A stretch of DNA of 53,535 bases, taken from contig BRYA01000156.1 of assembly GCA_030267965.1 (NCBI GenBank), forward strand, positions 23,256 to 76,790, written 5' to 3'. Source of the DNA: Triparma columacea (taxonomy: Eukaryota; Sar; Bolidophyceae; Parmales; Triparmaceae). The notes under the pieces are model-generated. The model was given only the letters and a program-made list of their open reading frames with translations. It had not been told where the DNA came from and did no database searches. Both the position numbers and the translations under genes were made by a program. Position 1 is the stretch's first letter; every line of letters begins with the position of its first letter. Below are positions 21,266 to 30,653 of the stretch, in pieces.

Positions 21266-24081
21266 ATGGAGTCCAACGATATTTCTCCTCTCCCTGAAAC
21301 GACCACAACGCACTCGTCAAAATCCTCCAAAGGGCCTGGGGTCAATAATGTGCCTCCCCCCCTCGCTCACGTCCCGACAGAACACCAAAGGACGATGGAG
21401 TGCAACAATCTGACCTTCTCTTCCGAATTTGACAGCGGAAATCTGAAGAAGGTGAAGTTCGACGACAGGAGCAACGAATACCATCTTTATCAAACCCGCG
21501 ATGCCCAAGACACTGCTTACGAGGCCCCGTACACGACCTGGTTCCATTTCAATGTCAAGGGTGCCAAGCCAGGACAGCTCGCTCACTTTGTTATCATGAA
21601 CATGAACAAGCAGAACAGGTAAGTCGACGTGGCGGGGAGTTACGTCATTATTTTCTTCCGTCCACTCATTTGTTTCTACCTCTCAGACTCTACAAGCAGG
21701 ATTACAGGCCCCTTTACAAGATTGTACCCAACAACGTTACAGACCCTTCGTTGCCGATGTACAACAACTGGCAGCGCCTGCCCTCCCCGGTCAACACAAA
21801 GCCGCACCCCGGGGAGAACTTAATGCAGCTCAAATTCAAGTTCAAATTTGACGTGCACTTCCTTAAGCAGTTTGAGTCTCCTAGACCTACGGGTCGGGGG
21901 AGTAGCACCAATAACAACAACAACGACAACGACAACAACGACAACGACAATAAGCCGTCACCTCCCAATACCCCATCCACTCCTGACGATTGCAACTTCA
22001 CAGTTTTTTTTGCATTCTGCTTCCCCCAGTCCTACTCAGAATCTCAAAACAGACTCCACAAGCTCGACCTCTCTACGAGCCTATTAGCCTCCAAGGACAT
22101 ATATTACCACCGTGAGGCGCTCACACTTTCTCTCGATAAGCGCAGAATCGATATGCTCACATTGAGCAACTTTGATGGCATAATGGAAGGAAGAGATGCC
22201 CCCTTCCACTTCACACCCTCGACGGTCCCAGAGGCGGAGAACCACCCAAACCTTCGAGCGAACAAGTTTGACCTACAAACTAAAAAAATCTGCTTCGTTT
22301 CAAGCAGAGTACACCCCGGCGAGACGCCGGCCCAGTTTGTATTTGACGGAATCCTCAATTTTCTCCTCTCGGACGATGTGAGGGCAAAGCAATTAAGGAA
22401 GCAGTACGTCTTCAAGCTCGTTCCTATGCTCAACCCAGATGGTGTCGCTAGGGGGCACTATAGATGCGACTCCCGCGGCGTGAACCTCAACAGGTTCTAC
22501 GACGAGCCCTGCCCGAGCGCACATCCTTCGATATACGGAGTCAAGCACTTCTTGAGCTCCAACGCAAGCAACCTTCGCCTGTACCTTGACCTGCACGCCC
22601 ACGCTTCCAAAAGAGGGTGCTTCATCTACGGCAACTACCTAGAGAATGAAGAGGAACAGCTCGCCAACCAGCTTTACGTCAAGATGATCTCTATGAACTC
22701 CCCGTGGTTTGAGTACAAGGGGTCAGACTTCAGCGAGAAGGGAATGAGCGGGAAAGACAAGAGAGATAATGGGCTCACAAAGGCTGGGAGCGGAAGGGTT
22801 GGAATATACATGGCCACCGGAATATCTCACTGCTACACGCTGGAGTGTAACTACAATGAAGGACTCAACACTGGTGTGCTGGGAAATTGCAGCGAGGTGC
22901 GGTTCCCAGAGAGCATGACCTCCGGCTTTGCACAGAATACTTTTGGGGAGAGCCCAGTGTGCGGCTACGGTGAGGGCGTGAGGGGTCTTGGGAGGTACCT
23001 GGGAAACCCTTCGCGAATGACCACCCCAAAGTACAACAGGGAAATGTTCTGCAACGTAGGGGAAGGTTGCTTGGTCGCTCTGCTTGACATGAGCGGATCA
23101 AACCCGATCTGCAGGCTGGGAGGCAAAGTGCCCTCCACGAACCCCGGTAGGTTAGCATCAGACTCTAGGATAACTTCAGCCCAAACGTGGAGCGAGGCGG
23201 TCCAAGATATAAGGTCGGAAATCACAAGGAAGAGGGGAGAATGGGGAGAGGACGAGGGATGGGACGTGGGAGGAGGGGAGGAGGGTTTCGATAAGAGATG
23301 GATGGCAGAGGGAGGGGGGGCACCGAGGTGGATTTGGAAGAACAAGGAAGACGTGGTGAAATGGGAGCAGAAGGAGCAGGTGGGGGGGGGGGGCAAGGGG
23401 AAGAAGGGTGGGAGAGGGGAAGGGGGGGGGGGGGTTAGTTGGGACATTCCGGGGATGGGAATGAAACGCAGGACAAGTAGACTCAGGAGGAGGCTGCCAG
23501 CGAAGAGAGAAGGGGGGATGGGAAGTGGAGGGGAGGGAACGAAGGCACAAAATGGGATGTTGGGAAGAGCAATGGGGGGGGGAGAGAGAGAGAAGAACAC
23601 AACAAGTGGTGTGGGTGTAAAGGAGACTGGTCCAGGAGCGGGAATAGAAAACAGGGGTTCAAGTGGGTACGTTGCAAACTACAAAATGGCACCGTCACCC
23701 TCGACTTCGAGAGGGGGCAGTCAAGTCACCACCCTCCCCCCAGCCCAACATAAGGGGGGGGGGATGATGGGGGGAGGGCCCAACTCACCCAGCAGCAAGG
23801 CACGACACATAAAACCGGGATTGCTCAGGTCCAACTCCCTCATACCAGTCAGACCCGAGTGTGAAATAATAGGGGCACGCAGAATGAAGGTAGCATCCAA
23901 TCCCTTCAAACAACAAAGCACAGCGATTCCCAGGAGCACCTTCGGGGGGGGTGCTGGGTGGATGGGTGCAAGGGCGGGGGGGGGGGCATTGGGGGAGACA
24001 GGAGGAACAGGCAGGAGAAGGGGAAGCGGGGGAGGCGTGGTAGGACCAAGAGTCGGGTTCGGGGGGGACAGTTTGTGGTGA
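21266..24081 (+). CDS. Cytosolic carboxypeptidase, CCP5/AGBL5-like
   Basis: Two exons, 21266-21618 and 21687-24081, phase 2; 915 residues from the chosen ATG. The same frame is open back to an ATG at 21065, but that would crowd the DnaJ gene, so the downstream start is preferred. An N-terminal beta domain (FSSEFDSGNLKKV ... TWFHFNVKG) precedes an M14 zinc peptidase domain. The zinc ligands are in HPGE (H327, E330) and LDLHAH (H421); the catalytic base is in YTLECNYNEG (E504). FFAFCFPQSYSE is typical of the CCP family. CCP5 removes branch-point glutamates from polyglutamylated tubulin and acts at cilia and spindles. A poly Asn/Asp insert lies at about 190-210. The last 300 residues are a Gly/Lys/Arg-rich, probably disordered tail whose codons come from G-rich repeats at 23240-24060. 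Confidence 0.85.
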
Positions 24082-24159
24082 GGGTCCAGTTGTAAAATGA
24101 AAATCGTGTGTACCTGCTGAAGGGCCTCCTTCTATTGGGTAAGAACAATTCTTGTCACG

Positions 24160-24590
24160 TTTACATCACACACCACACGATATTCGTTGTTGCTGATTTT
24201 TAAATGCAATTTTTGCACAAAATTTTATTTTCTCAAAAGAATTTATAATGTATCTGGCTTACTTAATAAACAATTTAATTGATTTTGTGAAGTATATGAT
24301 ATCTGAATATGAAATTAAGATGTGACATAATATTTGAACATTGATGGTTGATTTATATTACATTGATTTTCATTTAAATTTATAATCATATATTTTGCAA
24401 CAATTGTGATGAATTTTAGATAATACGAGGTCTTTCTCAAAAATATCATTTTTCTCTTTTAATTAGCATTTATAGTACACAATTATTTCTCTAGACATTT
24501 TGAAGTGATTAAAATTGTATATAACAATACAATTAAAAGATTTAAAGTCTATAATCATTCACAATTTCCCTTTTTTTACTTTGCCTTTTG
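24160..24590. other. Very AT-rich intergenic island
   Basis: My hand count over 24181-24540 gives 76 G or C in 360 bases, about 21%, against clearly GC-richer flanks. The island includes long A and T runs, no convincing open frame and no visible tandem repeat or tRNA-like fold. It presumably contains the 3' UTR end of the carboxypeptidase gene and the distal promoter of the hydrolase gene, but composition alone does not explain its sharp edges. Confidence 0.6.
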
Positions 24591-24731
24591 GTTGGAACGT
24601 ATTGCTTGTAACCCTAACCCAAATCCTTTCCGCACTCTCTCGCTTTAAAAAGCTCCATTCTCCTCACATATCCTGCACCTACCCCACACAAAAAATTCTT
24701 CAGAGTTCCCAAGTGACCGGAGGCGACACCC

Positions 24732-26466
24732 ATGGTGGATGCCTCATCTTCCCCTCCTGGTGCCAACGAAGCTGTGGGTGCAGTAACCAATCGCCCTTGT
24801 GAAAGCGAAGCCCCGCACGCGTCACTTCTTAAGGCCGTTGCGTATGGTCAATCTGCTTTGGCAACAGCAATGGTTCGGCACACACTTCCACTTATGCACA
24901 CACTTCCACTTATAACGATAATTTACGCGATAGTGATGATGATCTTTCTTCCGTCGCCTGTTTTGACACTTGGTTTGATTATCGGTGTCAACGTTTTTCT
25001 CAACCTACAGAGCTTCAACAAGGATTGGAGGTGAGTGGACTGACAGCTTGGAGCTCCCGTGATAACATTCTTACCATCATAAAATTGCCGCCACCTTCGC
25101 TTCTCTCTACCCTCGTCCCAGCTTCATCCTTGGTGGCATGACTGCCGACCAACCTTTTATGCTCCTCCTCCCCTGCCTTTTCTATCTAATTTCCTTTTGT
25201 GTATTCAAGTTCGACGACAGCATCAAGCTGCTGCGTTCGCTCGACGACGAAGATGATATCGTTCTTGCCACCGTCATCTGCGCGGGTTTGTCCATCATGA
25301 TCAGGTGAGTTTTGCGTTTGTTTTTGACAACTTTATCTCTCCTCACACCCCACCTTCTAACTCCTTCGCTCCTCCGCTCCTCCGCTCCTCCGCTCCTCCG
25401 CTCCTCCGCTCCTCCCTCACTCTTTTCTCTCAGTTTTTACCACATCTACTGTTCAATCGTCACCCGCCTTTCCAGTCGTCACGCTCTCTCTGCCGCCGGT
25501 CTGTCTGTCCCTACTCCCCTTTCCCTTTTCTCCGGTTTCCTTCGTTGGGAGTTATTTCCTTTCTCCCCTTTCTCCCCTTCCAAGACCACCATCACAGACA
25601 TAACAATAAAGACCGTCCCCTGCAAATCCGTCCCTTCCATGCAATCCTCCTCCTTCGAGGCCGAAAAGGGCACACAGGAGGTCCGTTGTGACGTCCACTA
25701 CCACCCTTCAACTACATCTAAGCCTGTAATCCTTTACATCCACGGCGGCGCCTGGGTCCTCGGGGGGAAGGACCTCGGGATAATAACCGCCTTCATAGAT
25801 CGGGCTGTTGAGTTAGATTGGGTTGTCGTGAGCCTTGACTATCGGCTCTGTCCTCACGCGTCTTTTGACGACATGCTCGGGGACTGTAAGGACGCCGTAA
25901 AGTGGATCCGCAGTGGTGGTTTGTCTTCGTCCTGCGACAGGGAAGGCTTGAAGGTGGATCCTTCTGCGTTGGTGATTGCCGGTGATAGTGCAGGTGGTCA
26001 TTTGTGTAACCTGGTTCACCTTAATGGAGCAAAGGATGGGACAGGGGTGGACGGGATCATCGACATGTTTGGCCCCATGGACATAATCACACCTCCTACA
26101 ACGTTAAAGTTATTCGAGGCCGCAGTTTTCAAGCGTGCTTACAGAGGGAACGAGGAAGTTTTCAAAATGGCCAGTCCCTCTTCTTACGACCTCCCAACCA
26201 TCCTCAGCGCAAAACCGAAGATTCCATGGTTAAATTTCATAGGAACGACTGACGGTCTCGTTCCCATAAAGCACAACCGCACCTATTACTCCACCGTCGC
26301 TTCTATATACGGTCCATCTGGCCCTTTAGTTCGTGTCGAGGTACCTGGTAGCTTCCATGGTTTCTGCGGGATCTACTCGCACAAGACAGACACATTCCTC
26401 GAGGCCTGCGAGGCGATCCTCATCAAGGTCCGAGAAGATAAGTTGGAGAAGGACTCCCGTATTTGA
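24732..26466 (+). CDS. Membrane-anchored alpha/beta hydrolase (HSL/fold-3 type)
   Basis: Three exons: 24732-25030, 25122-25304 and 25434-26466, all joined in phase 2, 504 residues. The N-terminal part has three or four hydrophobic helices (LITIIYAIVMMIFL, LGLIIGVNVFL, MLLLPCLFYLISFCVF, ICAGLSIMI). The soluble domain carries the oxyanion-hole HGG in ILYIHGGAWVLGG (264-266), the nucleophile in GDSAGG (S346), a probable acid in TTDGLVP (D434) and the histidine in GSFHGF (H469). This is the hormone-sensitive-lipase class, which includes isoprenylcysteine methylesterases and arylacetamide deacetylases. The exact ester substrate is not readable. Introns are short, and the second contains an 8-base tandem repeat. 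Confidence 0.8.
25367..25414 (+). repeat. 8-bp tandem repeat (CGCTCCTC)6
   Basis: Six perfect head-to-tail copies of CGCTCCTC fill the middle of the second intron of the alpha/beta hydrolase gene, merging into its pyrimidine tract. Likely slippage expansion. Confidence 0.9.
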
Positions 26467-26586
26467 CTGCAGGCTAAGAAAATGCGTTGACGTAACAAAA
26501 TCATCAGGGGATTTAACAAAACCTCATTCGTTTGTGTATACCATACTACAGCCCACTCTCCTTTCCGCTATCATCACAAATAAAAA

Positions 26587-27359
26587 TCACTGGATGGGGT
26601 CGAGGGTAATCCCCGCGATGACTCCCCCGATCGCTATCGCCGCGATCCCCACCGCCGCCACAATCCCTTGTAATTTTTCTCCCTTGCTCTGTACCTCCAC
26701 GAGGCACTGGCAGAGGTCGGATTCGTTCCCGTCCTTTTCGACCTCGCTGATGCGGTAGACCCACCCGCCGACGTCGGCGGTGTTGTCGACGTACCTGTAA
26801 GTTCCGCCGGTGGGGCCTTTGCTTACGAGGGGTCCCCACCTATTGTAGTCGGTGATGACCTCCCAATCGTCTCCCCTATAGGCGAGTTGAAAAAAAAGGT
26901 TAGTTGGGATGGCTCCAGTACATTTATCCCATCCCTGCTTTTATCCCATCCCCGCTCAAAACTTCTCACCTCGCCTTCCTTCTCCTGATGACATACCCCT
27001 CCGTGTTCCCCTCATTCGTGGTGGTCCACTCCAGTTCCACCTCATCCTCCGATAGCGCCTTTGCCCTCAGGCCCCCCCCGCTGAGCTCCTGGGCCTGGGA
27101 GTCCTCCAGGAGGTTCCCGGATACCTCCTGCTCCTGGAGGGCGCGCTTGCGACGGGCCTCGGCCTTCTCCTTGACGAGCTGCCGGATCTTGGCCTCATCC
27201 TCGGCGTTGATGTTCATCCAGGGGGCGTAGTCGACTCCATTCTGGTTGCGGAGGTTGGAGACAAACTTGGTCTTCTGCACCTCCTTCTCTGTCATGGCGT
27301 CAACCTGGGGATGGTTGGGGGTGTCGAGGAGGAGGAGGAGTGGGTTGTTTTGTTAGTGT

Positions 27360-27402
<43 letters not shown>

Positions 27403-27783
27403 TGGCAGTGGTGGCGATGTTGGTTGTAGGTTGTTACTGGGTTGGTTTGTATTGCTTGCTAGATATAACCCCCTCGAGTCCTTCACTCCTATTCTCTCTT
27501 CATCTCTTAGTAGTACACTTTTAGTTCACTTTTTAAGTTCAGTCCTTGTCATGTTATCCTAGTCATCTCGTGTTGGCGTGTAATTTTCCCCTGTTTAACT
27601 GCCCCCCTCTTCCCTTACCTCCTCCTCAAGCGTCATACTATCAACGTCAATATCTTCATCAATGTTAGACATCTTAATTGTAGTCCTTTTTGTGTGAACA
27701 AAGGCCCGACTCATTGTCGAAGGTGGCGCTAGAGTAAAGGAATTAACAGCTCCTAAGAGGGATAATAGAGTGATTAGTTTCAT
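26587..27783 (-). CDS. Plastid-targeted membrane protein with FN3-like domain
   Basis: Three exons: 27783-27619, 27304-26970 and 26875-26587, giving 262 residues. The leader is a short signal peptide, MKLITLLSLLGAVNS, followed by FTLAP and a Ser/Thr/Lys-rich stretch. Phenylalanine at the presumed +1 site is the hallmark of bipartite plastid presequences in heterokont algae (ASAFAP motif). A charged helical region with repeated KEKAEARRKRALQEQE follows. A fibronectin type III-like fold comes next (VELEWTTTNEGNTEGYVIRRRK across the second junction, then WEVITDYN and GGWVYRISEVEKDGNES). A single Ala/Gly/Ile-rich helix (IVAAVGIAAIAIGGVIAGI) ends the protein near residue 257. The product is likely anchored in a plastid membrane with its FN3 domain exposed. 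Function unknown. The first intron carries a (GT)n microsatellite. Confidence 0.7.
27361..27401. repeat. (GT)n microsatellite
   Basis: About twenty uninterrupted GT units lie in the first intron of the plastid FN3-like gene, with imperfect GT-rich flanks on both sides. On the gene's strand this reads (CA)n and lies upstream of the acceptor at 27305. Confidence 0.95.
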
Positions 27784-27930
27784 GGTAGGGTAGTGTAGTC
27801 TTTGTGTTGCTGTTTGTGATAGCTTATTGAAGTTATATTATCGTTATAAGGAGAGAGAGAGAGTTGTTTTGTTATAAAGGAGAAGAGGTGGAAAAGGCAA
27901 GGCCCAAAAAAGGCAAATATCTTGAATTTA
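27784..27930. promoter_or_regulatory. Divergent promoter, FN3-like and TrpRS genes
   Basis: The 147 bases between these two head-to-head genes are AT-richer than the surroundings and include a GA run near 27852. Both products appear organelle-targeted, so joint control is plausible, but no named element is visible. Confidence 0.35.
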
Positions 27931-29516
27931 ATGACAAAACATAATATATTGACGTATCTTATCATTTTATTATCACTAACAACAATAAATACTCTCAATA
28001 TGATCGCTTCAATTCAGCGTAATACAATCTTAAAAAAAAATGGGAGAACTCTGTCGTCGCCATTCTCCACATCCTCATACACATTCTCATCAACACTATC
28101 ACCATTTATCCAAGATACTAATAGAAAACTTACCAATAGGAGGCACACATCTAGCTTGCACGCGGAGAAGCCAAAGGTGAGCTACATTTCATCCATTTTT
28201 GTGTATTGCGTGAATGCTGTGAATGACTTGGGTAATGACTTGGGTAATGACTAACAACGATCATGTTATGACTCGATAATTGCCTCCCCACTCACCCCCC
28301 CCCCCCCCAACAACAACACCCCAACCAACACACAGCCACGAATCCTCTCCGGGATCCAACCCACCGGATCCCTCCACCTTGGCAACTACCTCGGCGCCCT
28401 CTCCCAATGGGTTCCCATGCAGGATACCTACTCCTGCAATTTCTGCGTCGTCGACCTCCACGCCGTCACAAACACCAAGGACCACAAGCTGCAGCAGAGC
28501 TCCGACGGGCTGAGGGAGTGGACGCTGAGCTCAGCCGCGCTTTACATTGCCGCGGGGATTGACCCGGAGAAGTCCAATATATTTGTGCAGTCGCACGTGT
28601 CGGCTCACTCGGAGCTCTCCTGGCTGCTCACCTGTACCTGCCCCATGGGTTGGATGGACCGCATGATCCAGTTCAAGGAGAAGAAGGCCAGCAAGGGTGA
28701 CAATGTTGGCCTCGGCCTTTACTCTTACCCCGTCTTGATGGCCGCCGACATCCTCCTCTATGGAGCGGAGAAGGTGCCCGTAGGAGAGGATCAGGTGAGA
28801 ACGGACTTAGCAAATAGCAAGAAGCTACCACACACACTCTAAAATCTAACGCAACCCTTTTGTTCGCTGCTTCGCTGCCGCTTTGTTCTCCCCCCCCCCG
28901 CTCCTCGTCCTCGCAGCGCCAACACCTCGAGCTAACTCGCGATCTGGCTCGCCGTTTCAACGACCAGTTCTGCACGGGTTCCCAGTACAAGAAGCTCTGC
29001 AAGTCTCTTTCCCTCCCCACCTACCCCGTTTTCCGCGAGCCCGAGGCCATGATCGTGAAGGAGGGCGCCCGCGTGATGTCTCTGACCGACGGTACTTCCA
29101 AGATGTCTAAATCCGACCCCTCCGAAGCCTCCAGGATAAACGTCCTTGACCCCCCTGACGTCATCAGGCAGAAGGTCAAGAGGTGCAAGACGGACAACTT
29201 TGAGGGCATCATTGGTGCAGAGGACAGGCCAGAGGCCAGGAATTTAATCACCATCTTCAAGGCCGTTCAACCTGACCGCGATCCGGCCGAAATAGAGGCG
29301 TCGGTCCGCGATATGAATTGGGGTCAGTTCAAGCCGGTTCTCGCTGAGGCCGTGATTGAGCACCTCGCCCCGATACAGAAACGGTACGAGGAGGTTAGGG
29401 GGGAGGAGGGATACTTGGAAGGCGTGCTCAAGAGGGGGGGGGACAGGGCGAACGAACAAGCGGACGAAACTCTCAAGAGGGCCAGGGCGGCGATGGGATT
29501 CGTGCCGAGATTTTGA
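27931..29516 (+). CDS. Tryptophanyl-tRNA synthetase, organellar
   Basis: Three exons: 27931-28176, 28336-28794 and 28917-29516, all phase 0, 434 residues. It charges tRNA-Trp using ATP. The catalytic domain opens with RILSGIQPTGSLHLGN, where the HLGN (HIGH-type) signature sits at residues 96-99. YSYPVLMAADILLY, VGEDQ and the KMSKS loop (297-301, within TSKMSKSD) follow. The order and compact length match bacterial-type TrpRS (about 330 residues) plus a leader of about 80 residues. That leader begins MTKHNILTYLIILLSL, hydrophobic like a signal peptide, then becomes Ser/Thr/Arg-rich, so it suits a plastid bipartite or dual plastid/mitochondrial presequence. The first methionine is at 27931; upstream frame extensions use non-ATG starts. 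The gene is head-to-head with the plastid FN3-like gene. Confidence 0.92.
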
Positions 29517-29857
29517 GGGGGGTGAACTGTGACCAAAAAAATGGAAACCAAAAAAACAAAAAGCTCCTCCCCTCTTTCAGCGACTTCGCTTCCGCACATC
29601 ATAAATAAAAATTTCCCTTTCCTCTCAATTTTGTCGTTTATTTGTAACGTATCTAATCGTACATGGCCGTCCAGTCCAAACCAATCCAACACCCAAACCT
29701 CTCCCCCTTCCCTCACGCTCACAAGCCCCGCCGCAAGATATTGCGGAACTCGGGTTATTAGCCACTCGCGCCAGATCACGAAGGAACAATTCTTGGAATG
29801 ATACGTCGGCCCCCTATCTACACAAGTCCCCCCTCTACGGCTTTCCCACGGCCCAAT
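29517..29857. other. Convergent intergenic spacer
   Basis: This spacer separates the 3' ends of the TrpRS and roadblock genes and should contain both terminators. It includes A-rich and AATAAA-like sequence near 29600 and a CCAATCC stretch near 29680. I see no coding exon or RNA gene. Confidence 0.4.
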
Positions 29858-30500
29858 TTACGCCGACGCCGGTGTCCATTTCTGAATTATAATAACCAGG
29901 AACTCCGGATCGAACGCCACCAAAACCTCGTGCTTCTTAGCCCTAATTCTCAGGTATCTAAGCTCATTCTTCGGGTCCAGGTCCCTAACCACGTTCCTGG
30001 ACTTCTTCCCCAGGTGCTTCATGCTCTCAGCATAAGCCTCTGCGAGCTCCTGACTCATGCTGGGGAAACGGCGGAGGACGGTACCATCGTGGGAAGCTAT
30101 GACGTAGCCCTCCACTCCAGACTGGACCTTCACGCGCTCGAGGGTCTCTTCGACTTCGGACTACAGATTGAAAAGACAAGGGGAAATGTCGGGGGAGGGG
30201 AGGGGGTTAGGGAGTTATGATAATCTGGGCCACCACACCACTTCACTGCGACATCAAAGGCTCCAAAACAAAGGAGCGGGACAAGCGACCCCTCCCTCCC
30301 GCCCCAATATCCCCCCCTCGCAGCCCTTCCCCCCTCCCACAACCCCAACCTCCCCGTGTTTCGAAACATGGTTTAAGGCGAAGCTCTCCACCATCACACT
30401 CTGTTTGATCCCGCGCCGCACAAAAATCAACCAAATGGACCAACCCAGGCATCTGCAAGGCTAAATTGACAACGAAGCAGCCGTGACTACTACTCACCAT
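29858..30500 (-). CDS. Roadblock/LC7-family dynein light chain
   Basis: The model has two exons, 30500-30498 (the ATG alone) and 30160-29858, 101 residues in all. The second exon opens SEVEETLERVKVQSGVEGYV, matching the start of DYNLRB proteins, in which the residue just before is the initiator methionine. Strands GYVIASHDGTVLRRF, helix ELAEAYAESMKHLG and the closing RYLRIRAKKHEVLVAFDPEFLVIIIQ fit the roadblock fold and its usual length of about 96-100 residues. These proteins dimerise and bind dynein intermediate chains in cytoplasmic, intraflagellar or axonemal motors. The first exon rests on an ATG followed at once by GTGAGT and a 337-base intron. A different small first exon cannot be excluded, but the second exon is secure. 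The ATG lies in a CCATGG palindrome. Confidence 0.8.
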
Positions 30501-30653
30501 GGCTTTTTTGCTCCAACTTACCCGCTGCCCAGGTCTGAGGGTTTGCTTTGATCCATCGGCAAACAGTTCCCCTGATTTTTGTCAGGACGCTCTCCGTTTC
30601 CTCCTCCTCACCCCCCTCTCTTCCCCGCTCCTCACTACGCGTCTCCCTTTCCC

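Noticed and set aside
24515..24802. Open frame entering the alpha/beta hydrolase gene
   Set aside because: Its first half is AT-rich intergenic sequence and it is out of frame with the hydrolase start at 24732.
28177..28335. Extension of the TrpRS first exon with repeated GNDLGND codons
   Set aside because: It follows a GTGAGC donor and hits a stop; the conserved synthetase resumes exactly after the CACAG acceptor.
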